Origin: Nemertoderma westbladi
Lineage: Eukaryota > Xenacoelomorpha > Nemertodermatida > Nemertodermatidae
Length of the DNA: 58,757 nucleotides
NCBI GenBank assembly: GCA_032718475.1
Contig: JAUCBJ010002573.1
Location: 1-58,757 of the forward strand
Reading direction: 5' to 3'
Part shown: in pieces, positions 21,366-32,432 of the stretch
Layout: each line of letters opens with the position of its first letter
Position numbering within the stretch: position 1 is the first letter of the stretch
Notes under the pieces: model-generated
What the model was told of the DNA's origin: nothing
What the model saw: the letters and a program-made list of their open reading frames with translations, nothing else
Database searches by the model: none
Translations under genes and position numbers: made by a program

Positions 21366-21790
21366 CAGGATAATAGATTTACGTTCTTATAATCAAAGCC
21401 GTCTAATGTTGGCTAAAGTCTGAAACTTCTACAGAAGCACAGAAGAATTTCCAAGCCGATGTTCTGAGGCTCAGAAAGGTAAACAAAGACCGTAATGCAT
21501 TGCGCAGTCTTCCGTAGGCCTCTGTGCAAGATAAAATGAAAATCGCTCTGATTGGCTGAGCGAGCTGAACAAAGAGAGGTTCCACATCGACAGGAAATCA
21601 GCTGACAGATTTCGTCATCTGAACTACCATCGTTTAGAGTATTGGCGCATTGCGGCATAAAATGGCTTGTTATGTCCGCTAAAGCACCTACACGGTACAT
21701 TGCGGAGAATATGGCTTTTTATGTCCGCTAAAACACCTACACTGTACATTGCGGAGAAAATGACTGGTTATATCCGCAAAAGCCTTTACA
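21366..21790 (-). repeat. LTR fragment of the BEL/Pao family, inverted relative to copy A
   Basis: Matches plus-strand 5955-6323 and 20157-20534 (the U3 side of the LTR) in the same orientation as copy B. It therefore cannot be copy A's own 3' LTR, which should read the other way. It is preceded by a rearranged ~40 bp with TAGGCTCCAGG twice (around 21337 and 21358). It ends TTTACA at 21790. Confidence 0.8.
21645..21790. repeat. Three tandem ~48-bp LTR subrepeats
   Basis: Three units, each containing CATTGCGG, ATG(G/A)CT, TTATGTCCGC and CACCTACAC-like ends. The LTRs of copy B have only two units. Confidence 0.7.
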
Positions 21791-22175
21791 CTTCTTCTAT
21801 AATATTTAACGTCCACATCCGCTTTACAACGAATAGGTCATTAAATTACTTTATTAGAATAAACCTAATTAAATATAAAGTTTAAAATTGAAATAAATCA
21901 CTCTACGGCATAAAATTAATGTTTCAACCAAAATCACGATTGTGTAACATCCTGCATAGCAGCATAACATATTCAACAATAACATAATCAATAACTAAGG
22001 GGCTAGCCACGAAATGAATGAACCTTACATTTTAGAATGGACAAATTGACATTGTCCCTCACTCTGCCTGGATCAAATGTCGAATGTCAATATCTCATTA
22101 ACAGCTCGTGGAAATTTGGTGAAATGCATTATGTTTGTAGTGTGTAGTTAGTGTAACGGGATCAGACATTTCGGG
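21791..22175. repeat. Interspersed repeat R, copy 1
   Basis: About 385 bp with very few differences from 28257-28632 and from 56399-56719. All three contain the segments ATATTTAACGTCCACATC and ATAACATAATCAATAACTAA. It is AT-rich and noncoding. The first two copies flank the first zinc-finger gene in direct orientation. Confidence 0.8.
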
Positions 22176-22599
22176 GTATTATCGAAGACGTCTGATTTTT
22201 TGTTTGTACGTAGGTATCACTAGTCTGGATCGGACCGAAAAAAAATTTTTAGAAAAAATGTACTGGGGTGGTAATATTGCAGCACCAAAATTACAAGTAG
22301 TGCACAATTTTCACAAAATTTGAAAGTTACATTTTTCGGCTAATTGTTTTTCAATACAGGTTTTCTGGGGCGCAAAATACGTTGGAAAATATTTAAAAAT
22401 GATATGATTACTATAAATGGCTGTGTAGTCCTCTCTGCGTAGGAAAAAAATGAAAATAACAAGTAACCAGTACTTTTCAGTTTGAACACAAAATGTTTAA
22501 TTCACTTATACGATGCTATAAATTCACATTTTCAGGTTTTCTAGGATGCTGATTCTAATGGAATACATTTCTAATATGCCAGATCATTGCTACTTGTAT

Positions 22600-23370
22600 T
22601 TTTCGGCGTAATTTGGAAAATTTTGGTGCTTGCGCCTAATTTCGTACCCATCACCAAAAAGTACAAGTTTGCGATGTCCAGTGCTGTTTTTATTGATTCC
22701 ATCGGATTCAAGACCCTCATAAACCAGTATAACGCAAGAAACAAGGTGAACTATCTACTGATAAATTTGCTTATTTTCCAAAATTTGATGCTGGCACAAC
22801 AATTTTCACACACCTGCGAAAAATACAAGTTTGAAAACTCTTATGACATTTTTACTGATTCCATTGACTTCAGAACCCTCACAAACCCGTATAACGCAAG
22901 AAACAAGGTGACACAATCAATATGATATATTTGATGGTTTTCAAAATCTGGTGCTAGCACCACATTTTGCACCCACTTCCGAAAAATACAGGTTTGAGAT
23001 GTCTAGTTCGATAATTATATATTCCATTGAATTCAGAACAGCCATAAACCTCTAAAACGCAAGAAATAAATTGTCACAAGCTATTTTATCCATTGAATGG
23101 ATTTTCAAAAATTCGTGCTAGCACCAAAAATTGAACACAGCACCAAAATATACAAGTTTGATACGCCCGGTGCAACTCGTATATATTTCATCAAAACCAG
23201 AACCCCAAAAACCCCAATTGCGTAAATAACAAGTTTCAAACAATCAATTTACAAAGTTGACATATTTCAAAATTTGGTGCTGGCACCAAAATTTGGCACC
23301 CGCCGAAAAAAACAAGTTTGAAATTTCTAAATCAATTTATATGAATTCCATCCAATTGCTAACACCAAAA
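22600..23370. repeat. Tandem repeat, ~162-bp unit, about five copies
   Basis: The anchor TACAAGTTT recurs at 22662, 22824, 22987 (TACAGGTTT), 23151 and 23311, giving spacings of 160-164 bp. Each unit also has TTGGTGCTGGCACCAAAATTT-like sequence and, in the first three, AACGCAAGAAA. The short inverted motif GGTGC..GCACC is in each unit. A weaker related segment lies at 22270-22330. Coding potential (112 codons from 22587) is incidental. Confidence 0.85.
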
Positions 23371-23635
23371 AACCGGTGTAAATCAAAAATAGAGATTTTA
23401 CAATTCATATTTAATGAAATGTAATTTTCAAAAAACTTCTCAATAAAAGTGCCAAAAGTAGGGTTAAAAAATGGTGCTATATAACTCGAAAACTACCCAA
23501 TATTTTTGAAAACGGTTTTCACTACTAGCAACTAGGAAGACAATAGTTTTTTTAGGAAAAGCCATAAAATTTCAGATTCCCAACTGCGTTTGTTTCAGAA
23601 TTATAATAAAAAAACCACAGAAGGGGTCATATTGA

Positions 23636-23653
23636 CCCCCCCCCCCCCCCCCC
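23636..23653. repeat. C18 homopolymer
   Basis: Run of 18 C following ATATTGA, upstream of the first zinc-finger gene. It is part of a 300-bp gene-free stretch (23371-23780) with nothing else recognisable. Confidence 0.9.
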
Positions 23654-23886
23654 GGGTTTAATAGGGTTAATAAATTTCTAGGCCCTCAATTGTCATGGAC
23701 GTACAAGTCGGCTGGACGCACAGCCTGTCTTTTAGTAGGCCTTGCCTATTACCTAGCACCTACAGTCCTACACCTACTGACCTAGCTCATTACTGCATTA
23801 GGCCTAAATTAAATCTTCATTCAGTTTATATCCATTGCTTCTCGAACCGGGAGGACCTGAACTCTTTAAGCGACAACAATCAGACA

Positions 23887-24898
23887 ATGGAACGGTTTAC
23901 TTGTGAGTCGGGCAACGCACTGCTAATTACCAAATCTATATTTGCGAACATCTGTTCGGAAAATGGTCCGTTTGTGCGGACGTTTCTCGAAGAATACCTG
24001 GACGCGAACTCGAGTTTTCTGGACTATTATGTCGTTAATAAATGTACGGCAGGTCATATTACCGAGTGGCTGCTGCGTTCACTCTCCTCTGGGTCTAACA
24101 ACGCCGCCACCACCTCGGGTTTGTCTCACAACACGACCCAATCACCGGCCACTATCCCGACTCCCGGGTACCACGAGACCAGTATGCCGCAGTGTCCATT
24201 GACGTCTTCGACGTCGACACCTGCGTACCACCACAATTACAATCCTGCGACAGGAAAGCATCCGCAATCTCGATACTCGAATCAACCCACGCCACCTACC
24301 GAACCAGCCTCCTCTATGCAGCCTGTGTTGAGGTTACAACATCTCAACCAGGCAGACCTTCCGGGAGAACAAAGACAAATGGATCCCAAACTGTGTCCGA
24401 TAGACATGAAACCAAACCTCATTGAATCTGAATCGAGTAGGCCTAATAATACAGCCAGTTCAACTTTATTGTCTTATATCAACATATCCTCCTATACCGG
24501 TACCCCCGCAGTTACCACAACCAACTCAAACTATTATTCTACCCAACCTCTATCAGCAGACCAGTCAGATGTTCCGGTAATCCTACGCATTAAGACGGAA
24601 GACGAACTGGAATATAAACCCGACCTAAACGAGGTTGGCGATGGCTTGGACGATTCGTTCTCCCCTATAGATGTAGAATATGGAAACAGTACAGACACTA
24701 AGGCTTCGACCACCCACTCAGCTCAGCAGAATCTCCTCCCGGACTCTAACTCCCTGTCTCCCAACACCGCTCATGGTCCCCTAACAGACACTAACTCCTC
24801 ACCAACCCTCACTACTCAGTCTCTAGACGACTTCAACTTAAACCTTCCCAACACCAACAACCTCCAGTTGGCCCCCAAATCGACAGTTTCCAGTATCG
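23887..24898 (+). CDS. Zinc-finger gene copy 1, exon encoding the N-terminal half
   Basis: The start is the ATG of MERFTCESGNALLITK, because similarity with copy 2 covers this codon while upstream sequence diverges just before it. Residues 32-66 (FLEEYLDANSSF...ITEWLLRSL) resemble the short helical motif before the GAF domains of PDE5/6/11-type phosphodiesterases (WLDDHxxFxxxYFVRKxTxxxxxxW). This is a weak match from memory. The rest is Ser/Thr/Pro/Asn-rich and presumably disordered. LRIKTEDE near residue 236 fits a SUMO consensus. The exon ends ATCG|GTGAGT, phase 1. A possible 3' splice site (TTCATTCAG) at 23824 suggests an upstream noncoding exon. Confidence 0.82.
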
Positions 24899-26652
24899 GT
24901 GAGTTACTATTATTTGTATTGTAAACATCGTTTAGTCCGTATTGCCCCCAAACTGGTCAGAGTAGTTGTTTATTTATAGTGACAGTTATGATAGTTCTGA
25001 ATTTAGTTTTTTAGTTTAGGGTTTTTATCTGGTTTAATTAAATTCAATCTAGCCTGAAGCCTTTCTCACCAAATAACAAATATAATACACGAAGCCTATT
25101 TCCCAAACTCGCCGAATTGCAAACAAAACTCCAGAATAGAGACATCCCCTTTTTAGCTTTGTCAGAGAAATAGCTGGACTCTATTATCCAGATGAAGAAA
25201 TACAAATACAAGGGAATTCATTCTGCGTCGCACAAGTTATTGCGATTACTCAGGAGTCCCGAATAGACGGGGCGACACGGATATTATTTTTTGAAAAAAA
25301 ATCCACCCACAATTCTCTTATTCCAGACACCCCGACTATTAAGTTTTTCTAAAAAATTTAGTACATTTTTTATTATGAGTAAATAAACGTTTATTCTCAT
25401 AGATAAGGTAACCAGATAAGGTAACTCATGGAACAAAATAGCAATATTACATAATAATAATTACCTACTTAAAAAGAGAGACGGGAATTCGAATTCTGGA
25501 TGGACTATTTCCACGATTATTCACTTAATAATATTTATTTATTGAAAATTTCTTGTACCTCACAACAGAATGCACATAATTTAGGTAACTCAGGTAAATT
25601 ACAATGAAACAGGTTATTTATGGATGTATAATTACTAATACCAAATTTACAGCGCAGGTCTTTAGTGTAATCACAGTGTAATAGCACGTGTTCTTCGTCC
25701 TGTACTACACCCAGCTCACATGAACATACGCGGTCGCTAGGTGGCGTACGTGACCACCTTCCTTTTTCGCTACGTAGGTTGTGTGAGAATGTACGAAATA
25801 TTGTAAAAGCTATCCGCTGGTAATCGGATATGCACAAAGTGCTATTTGAGTAAATTTCGTGCGCGCATAATTGAGGGTTTATATTTTCACGGTACAATCT
25901 AAACTTTGTAGCCGTTGTCGGTTTATTAACTACTTTTCACCTTAGTGCCTTTAACGATTAGGCCTCCACATAGCTATCGAAGGCAGTACTAAGTAACTGG
26001 AACATTTTTATGTTAGAATCCGACGTTAATTTAAATATTTGCTTGATGGGTAACGATTCATCTAATATTATTGAATACTTCTTATAAAAACGTAGCTGTG
26101 ATTTCAAAATCAGAGTCTGTAGGGGTGGTAACCCGCTTTCTAACAGGCATATATCATTCGGGGTAGTTATTCGTACACCTATTAGAGATTTTATTGCTTT
26201 CATATACAAAGTGTCTATAATCTTAAACTTCATATCGATAGTACATATATCTATATATATCTATAGTACATATCTGAATCGTTGTCTTATAAATAGGTCC
26301 TAACTATTGCGTCTATCACTTAAAATATTCCGTTTTTCCGAGACACTCCATAATCACATTAATCAGTGCTGCAATATTTTCTAAGACCCCTCCCTTTACA
26401 GGTTATAATATTTCAGTCAGTATCAGTAATTAATGCTGCTTATTTTATATTTTATGTTTTTTTTGTAATTAAAGTATCAAACCTCACACGTATTAATTTA
26501 CAATGTCGAATCGAAAATCGTATTTATTTACATATAAGAATTTAAAACTACAGTAATTAGCAAGTTCTATTGACTAATTATTGCATTAATTACTTCAATT
26601 ATTCTCGTTTCCAATATTCTCCAATATTAATCCACCCCATTACATTATCCAG
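24899..26652 (+). other. Intron of zinc-finger gene copy 1
   Basis: 1754 bp, from donor GTGAGT to acceptor ATTATCCAG, phase 1 on both sides, which joins the two reading frames exactly (total 1590 coding nt). It contains the left half of a TA-MITE (about 25242-25400) and a minus-strand LINE fragment. No other gene is seen. Confidence 0.85.
25535..26233 (-). pseudogene. LINE C-terminal fragment in intron of gene copy 1
   Basis: Encodes the region that follows the RT in many invertebrate LINEs: YMKAIKSLIGVRITTPNDICLLESGLPP, then FRTFSHNLRSEKGRWSR and a Cys/His element (CSCELG...HVLLHC). The frame is broken near 25930-25957 and ends with TAA. The same fragment, with different lesions, is at 51538-52237, so insertion preceded the gene duplication. 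Truncated at the 5' end and inactive. Confidence 0.8.
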
Positions 26653-27230
26653 GCGACCAATCACAACCATCCCCTGATGATTCAAACATGCACGCTTCCG
26701 ATGATGACGTAACACCCGGAAGTATGAATAATTCCTTCGACCAACCTGGTCCCTCTGGGATTCAACCCCAGGATATTGTGAAAGGAATCCGCTCCAATGA
26801 GAAGCCGCTCAGCTGTGATACTTGTGATAAAGCGTTCGCAAAGAACAGCGACCTAATTAGACACCAACGGATCCACACCGGAGAGCGTCCTTACCAATGC
26901 GGCATCTGTAAAAAACGTTTCTCTCGACTAAGCAACCTAACCGAGCACAAGCGGACCCACAGTGGGGAGAGACTGTATAACTGCAATGAGTGCCAGAAAC
27001 GTTTCTCTCGACTAGGCCACCTAACCTCGCACAAGCGGACGCATTCCGGAGAGCGTCCGTACGTGTGCGACACGTGTGGGAAGGAATTTACGGAGAGTAG
27101 CAATCTAATGCGCCACAAGAGATCACATACAGGGGAACGACCGTTTAGCTGCGATACATGCGGGAAATGTTTCTCCCACCGACATCATGTAAAGCGCCAC
27201 AAATGTATCCGCAGTGGGGAGACTCGGTAA
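26653..27230 (+). CDS. Zinc-finger gene copy 1, exon encoding the C2H2 array
   Basis: Continues from the upstream exon as GDQSQPSPDDSN and ends TAA; predicted protein 529 aa. From about residue 392 it has four canonical C2H2 fingers joined by TGERP/SGERP linkers, beginning CDTCDKAF, CGICKKRF, CNECQKRF and CDTCGKEF. A fifth (CDTCGKCF...HVKRHKCIRSG) lacks the last His in the usual place. Such arrays bind DNA, so a nuclear transcription-factor role is likely; no orthologue name can be given. An AATAAA lies at 27374-27379, giving a short 3' UTR. Confidence 0.9.
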
Positions 27231-27373
27231 CTGTAATGTTTGTAAGAAACGTTTCTCTACTTCCATGTATATTGATAGACACTATTGCTCCCTGGTTGCG
27301 GTTTAAACTAGTAAACTATATATGACGTTAGTTGTAGATTGAACTGCTACGTGCGCCTTTTGTTATAATGATT

Positions 27374-27379
27374 AATAAA
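27374..27379 (+). terminator. Polyadenylation signal AATAAA, gene copy 1
   Basis: First AATAAA after the stop codon, 144 bp downstream, followed by a GT-rich stretch (GGTTGTCTAGG). The homologous hexamer in copy 2 is displaced to 55478 by an insertion. Confidence 0.5.
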
Positions 27380-27449
27380 GGTTGTCTAGGGACTGGTCTA
27401 GCGGCCCGATAAGGAACTGACATTTTATTTCCTAAAAACTGTCAATTGG

Positions 27450-28010
27450 TTGCGGTTACCAAGTTACAAATCTCTTTCTGGTTACAAATCTGATATTCCT
27501 ATAACAATTTAGTGTTCTCGGTTACAAATCGAAGCACCTTGGTACGAATCTGTTTTCACAATTATGATAATGATCAATGAAATGAAATGAAATTGGAGTA
27601 CCTTGTTACAAATCTTAGTTTATGGTTGTGAATCTGACTTTCTGGTTTTGAATCTGAGTTACCATTAATGAATCTGAGAACCTGGTTACGAATTGGAGTT
27701 CCCAGTTACGAATCTCGGTACCTGGTTACAAATCTGTGTTCCCACGTAAAATCAGTGTTTGGTTACAAAGATGAGCACCCAGTTACGAATTTATGTCTCT
27801 GGTTATGAATGTTAGTTACTGGTTACAAATCCGAGCACACCGTTCTAAATCTGAGTTCCAGGTAATATATTCAACTGCCCAGTTACAACTCTAAGTAGTC
27901 AGAAACAAACCCAAGAACCCAGTAACAAATGCCATGAGTAGATCAAAATATCCAGTAACGAATTCAAGTACTCAACTACAAATCTGAGTGTCAGCTAAAC
28001 TTTTTACCAG
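27450..28010. repeat. Degenerate ~20-bp minisatellite downstream of gene copy 1
   Basis: Some 25 diverged units around the consensus GGTTACAAATCTGAGTTCCT. Units vary by substitution and by small indels. The same array, colinear, lies at 55556-56140 downstream of copy 2. Confidence 0.85.
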
Positions 28011-28256
28011 CCAGCACTACCCATACTAATACTGTAATTTGTACATGTTGAGCATTTATTTTATAAAAAGATTTGCAACATGATAGTAAACAAAGTTAAC
28101 AAACAATTACAATCTGTTCCTAATAATTATTTAATTAGTTAGGCCAACATATATCCTGTCTAAATCAAAATAATAATACCGAAATAAACCGTGATGCATT
28201 TTACTCCACCGTCTATTAATTTAAACAATGAAAAGGAACAAGACAATGTTTTTTAA

Positions 28257-28632
28257 TCTTCCTCTATAATATTTAACGTCCACATCCGCTGTACAACGTA
28301 TAGGTCATTAAATTACTTTATTAGAATAAACCAAAATATATATAAAGTTTATAATTGAAAAAAATCACTCTACGGCATAAAAGTAATGTTTCAACCAAAA
28401 TCACGTTTGTATAACATCCCGCATAGCAGCATAACATATTCAACAATAACATAATCAATAACTAAGGGGCGAGCCACGAAGTGAATGAACCTTACAATTT
28501 AGAATGGACAAATTAACATTGTCCCTCTCTCTGCCTGGATCAAATTTCGATCGTCAATATCTCATTAACAGCTCGTGGAAATTTGATGAAATGTATTATG
28601 TTTGTAGTGTGTAGTTAGTGTAACGGGATGTA
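28257..28632. repeat. Interspersed repeat R, copy 2
   Basis: Direct repeat of 21791-22175. Beyond its end (TAGTGTAACGGGA) the two copies diverge completely. Confidence 0.8.
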
Positions 28633-28640
28633 ACGTGTAA

Positions 28641-28985
28641 CATTTTATTTTTATTGCAGGTTGGTTCTAGAATAATTGATGAATTTAGCAATAAATATAC
28701 AAAGGAGAGACGCAGAGACTATTGACGAACGTTCCAGATACCTATAGATGTCTACACATACCACGCATCAAAACTCCAAACTAAGCTAACAGTACAAACT
28801 AAACTGGCGCTTTGGGATTGTGGTGAAAATGAAAACGGTATTGATACACAGGAGGGTCACCGTCACAGCCTTAACGACGAAATCGCATTGGAAACTTCTG
28901 TTATGGGAATAGCAATGCAGATAATTCGTACAAAGTTAATGGACATAAGTTCTATATTATACAGTATGTTTAATGCAATTATAAT
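28641..28985 (+). repeat. Exon-like repeat X, copy 1
   Basis: Inverted relative to its second copy at 46480-46810. It begins with a splice-acceptor-like TTTTTATTGCAG|G and then a segment open for about 20 codons (IIDEFSNKYTKERRRDY). A second open segment reads HRHSLNDEIALETSVMGIAMQ. Stops and indels separate them. It could be a decayed retrogene, a decayed exon or part of a transposon; I recognise no family. Confidence 0.5.
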
Positions 28986-29580
28986 AATGTAATTATCCTT
29001 TTATGTATCATAGAATACAATAAAAAAACTGTAACATTATTTTCAGCAGCTTTATCTTAAACTTTATGGCCTTTATACTGTATTAATTAATTTGTAAAGA
29101 AACAACAGAAATAATTTTAGAACTTTTTACATTTTTGATAAACTAAAATGGGATCTGTACAGATCAAGATAAATTCTACAAAGAATTTATTATGATCTTC
29201 ACATACAGGCGATGTCAGAATGGACAAGATCTTTACGTATTGCGTATAGCATTGCGTACGTTGATCAACGTAATCATATAGACGTGACTTGTGGGTCTAG
29301 TACATACAGTATATGTACAGTAGGATATGCCAATATTCAGCTTATTTGATTACAAACAACGAAATGGGTGAAGTGTATATTTATCTTTCAGACATTCCAC
29401 CCATTCGAAAATCCTCGTGATCAATATGAGGTTTCCACGCTAAATCCTCACATGGGAATATGTCACAACCTTTAGGTGTGTTGCTACATAGCCGGATTCC
29501 GAGTGGGGTTTCCCATCAGGCTTTAATGTGGATCACTTGGCGACGTGGGGTTTCATTATGGATGCAGTAATTTTGAGAGA

Positions 29581-29598
29581 GGGGGGGGGGGGGGGGGG
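29581..29598. repeat. G18 homopolymer
   Basis: Run of 18 G in the core of the fold-back element, after TTTTGAGAGA. Confidence 0.9.
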
Positions 29599-30239
29599 AC
29601 TGGACGCAAAACCCGCCTTGGCGAAGTAATATCCCGCCTCAATGTTAAATTCTCAATTTAGGGAAAGGAACAGGTTACAGTGTCACGTTATTTTAACCAA
29701 AACAATAAACTAAACACAATAGAACAGGTTATAGTTTTATTTTTTGAGAGTAATCAGCTGTAGCGACATAGAGTACTGTATGTAAACTAAAATACAGTAT
29801 GTACAACCCATACAGCGATACAGGTGGAAACACAAAGTGCTTGAATATCGGAATTTATAGTGCCTGAACTTATATCTCTATAATTAAAAAAAATACTTGT
29901 TTTTACCTACTACACATTCGTGGGGAGTCACGCAGCACGCGAACTTTAGCAAGTTCGAAACAAGTTCGATTTGATCTGGAGGCAAAAGTTCGAGAGGTAT
30001 ATGCCCGTAACTAAATATTGGAACTTTTTTCTATTTTGTGCCTATACAAAATTTAGTTGAAAATGATTAAAATCTTCAAAAGTTATTTACGAAGGAATTT
30101 TTCATTACAGACAGACGGTTTTTTCACGTATTTACTAATTATCATTGTGCGTTAAGGCTCACCTTTACTACGTGGCTCGCCCCACAAGCGCAGAAAACCT
30201 CGATCACGAAATTTTGAAAATTTCGTGTTATACCAATAT

Positions 30240-30340
30240 GTAGTTGGGTGAAAGTTGGGTGTAGTTGGGTGAGAGTTGGGTGGAAGTGGAGAGTAGTTGG
30301 GTGAAAGTGAGTCTAAGTTGAGTGTAGTTGGTTGGAGCGA
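30240..30340. repeat. GTTGGGTG minisatellite
   Basis: About ten 8-13-bp units based on GTTGGGTGNAA. Four similar units occur at 46931-46970, just before the hAT insertion. Confidence 0.75.
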
Positions 30341-31983
30341 TTGGTCTTCTGTGGGACGGCGTGTTAGCGCACAATTGCAATTAGTAAAAATAGAGCAAAA
30401 TTTCATCTCCAGTCGGTCGTTCTGTCCGCTTGTCTGCCTGTAATGAAAAATTCATTCGTAAGTGACTTTTGAAGATTTTCGCCAACTGATCCACATTAAA
30501 GCCCGATGAGAAACCCCACTTGGGATCCGACTATGTAGCAACATACCTAAAGGGTGTGACATACAGTATTATTCATTCACATGTGAGCATTTAGCTTGGA
30601 AACCTCAATGTTGATCACATGAGGATTTTCGAATGGGTGGAATGTCTGAAAGATTAAATACACTTCTCCCATTTCGTTGTTTGTAATAAAATAAGCTGAA
30701 TATTGTCATATCCTACTGTACATATTATACTGTATGTACTAGAGACCACAAGCCGCGTCTATATGATTATGTTGATCAACGTCTGCAATTCTCTACCCTA
30801 GTGTGATGAATTATTATTTCTACTACTGTAAGATCTGTAATGTATAACGATCTTATCGATTCTCATACTGTAGAGATCTTGTCCATTCTGGCATTGCCTG
30901 TATGTGAAGATCATAATAAGTTCTTTGCAGAAATTCCCTTGACCTGTACAGATCTTACCAGATCCCCTTTTAGTTTATCAAAAATGTAAAATGTTCTAAA
31001 ATTATTGCTGTTGTTTCGTTAAAAATTAATTAATATAAAGGCCATAAAGTTCGCCCATGTGAATAATACCAGGATTTCACTTTTCGGTCGACATTTTATT
31101 GGAATTTTATATATGAAGATTTTTTATTTTTTTTAATTTATCTTTTTGATACGTTTCGTTTTGATACGGCTAAATTTCGTTTATTGTTTTGGTTAGATTC
31201 AGCCCTTTTGTAACCTGTGATTTTGATGAAAACCTGGGATTCTTCACATGGGGGCAACTGCAAAGTAAGATATATAACGGCAGAAAGTCTGGTATTCTTC
31301 ACATGGGCCCAAGATTAAAATAAAGCTGCTGAAAATAATGTTACAGTTCTTTTTCTTGTATTCTATGATACATAAAAGGATAATTACATTATTATAATTT
31401 CAATAAACATACTGTTGTGCCCAGGCCGAGGCACAATTTAATATCCGTAGTATCGTAGCGGACGACACGAAGTACTACTACGTTGTGGGTGCTTTGGACC
31501 AAGACACCGCCAGCCGGCTCCTCAACCTAATACGAGATCCTCCAGCTGGAGATAAATATAACTCCCTAAAGGCGAAACTCATTAAAACATACGGCCTCTC
31601 ACGGCGCGACCGTGCCGCAAGGCTCTGGGACCTAAACGGCGGCGACCGCCGTCCATCGCACCTCCTGGATGAAATGCAGGCACTGCTCGGTGATGACCAT
31701 TCGTGCCTCCTTTTCGAAGAGGCGTTTCTCCGCCAAATGCCCACTGCCATCCGCCTCCAACTTGCGGAGGAAGACTTCAGCAACCTAGACAAGGTCGGTG
31801 AGCGGGCTGATGCCTTGTGGGAAGCCGCGGGGCAGGACTCAGTCCACGCAGTCAATACCAATGCCGTCCTCAAACCGAAGCCTGCCTACACTGAACTGAG
31901 CCGAAGAACTGCGCCGCCAAACCCCATTCCAAACTCGTTGAACTCCAACTCTGACTGGTGTTACTTTCACCAGAGGTTGTCCT

Positions 31984-32262
31984 AGGATGTCCTTTTTTGC
32001 ATCTTGCATCTCTTGTGTACGGCCTCCCATAGTCTACCATGTATTCTATAATTCGAGATGCAAAAATAGAACATCGAGGATGTCCTTTTTTGCATCGTGC
32101 ATCTCTTGTGTACGGCCTCCCATAGTCTACCATGTATTCTATAATTCGAGATGCAAAAATAGAACATCGAGGATGTCCTTTTTTGCATCTTGCATCTCTA
32201 GTGTGCGTGGTCTGATAGGAAATAATGTATTCTAACCAAAAATTTGCATCTTGCATCTTGCA
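31984..32262. repeat. 93-bp tandem repeat, three units
   Basis: Units start with AGGATGTCCTTTTTTGCATC at 31984, 32077 and 32170. The first two are nearly identical and the third diverges in its second half. Each unit contains GATGCAAAAA and, across the junction, TTTTTTGCATC, so unit junctions are palindromic. It replaces the Gypsy sequence between gag and RT. Confidence 0.9.
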
Positions 32263-32344
32263 TCTCTAGTGTGCGCCGGGCCTAAACTGTATTGCTGTCT
32301 CAAAATAAAACAGTTGATTAATATTGGGAGACCAACAGTAGTAC

Positions 32345-32432
32345 AATTCCGTATAAATTCTGGCGACAAAGCCGCTACAAATTTCCGTCTGGTACAAAAG
32401 ATTATAAAGGCGACAAAGCCGCTACAAATTTC
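32345..32432. repeat. Short tandem duplication (~46 bp)
   Basis: GGCGACAAAGCCGCTACAAA and the following TTTCCGTCTGG occur twice, beginning near 32364 and 32412. It lies in noncoding sequence between the 93-bp array and Gypsy RT. Confidence 0.7.

Larger units (their letters stand above)
28960..31425. mobile_element. Large fold-back (inverted-repeat) element
   Basis: The left arm (28960-29542) is the diverged reverse complement of the right arm (30479-31425), which is longer by insertions. Landmarks are ATAATGTAATTATCC (left) against GGATAATTACATTAT (right), and TTCGTTGTTTGTAAT in the right arm against its complement on the left. A second inverted pair is nested inside (about 30058-30140 with 30400-30480). 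The core holds a G18 run and a GTTGGGTG minisatellite. There is no transposase ORF. The right end abuts truncated Gypsy gag. Confidence 0.7.

Noticed and set aside
22587-22925. 112-codon ORF
   Set aside because: Falls inside the 162-bp tandem repeat and repeats with its period.
30152-30406. 84-codon Pro/Asn-rich ORF on the minus strand
   Set aside because: It is the translation of the GTTGGGTG minisatellite inside the fold-back element.
31984-32262. CRISPR array
   Set aside because: Three long 93-bp units without spacers, in a eukaryotic transposon context.
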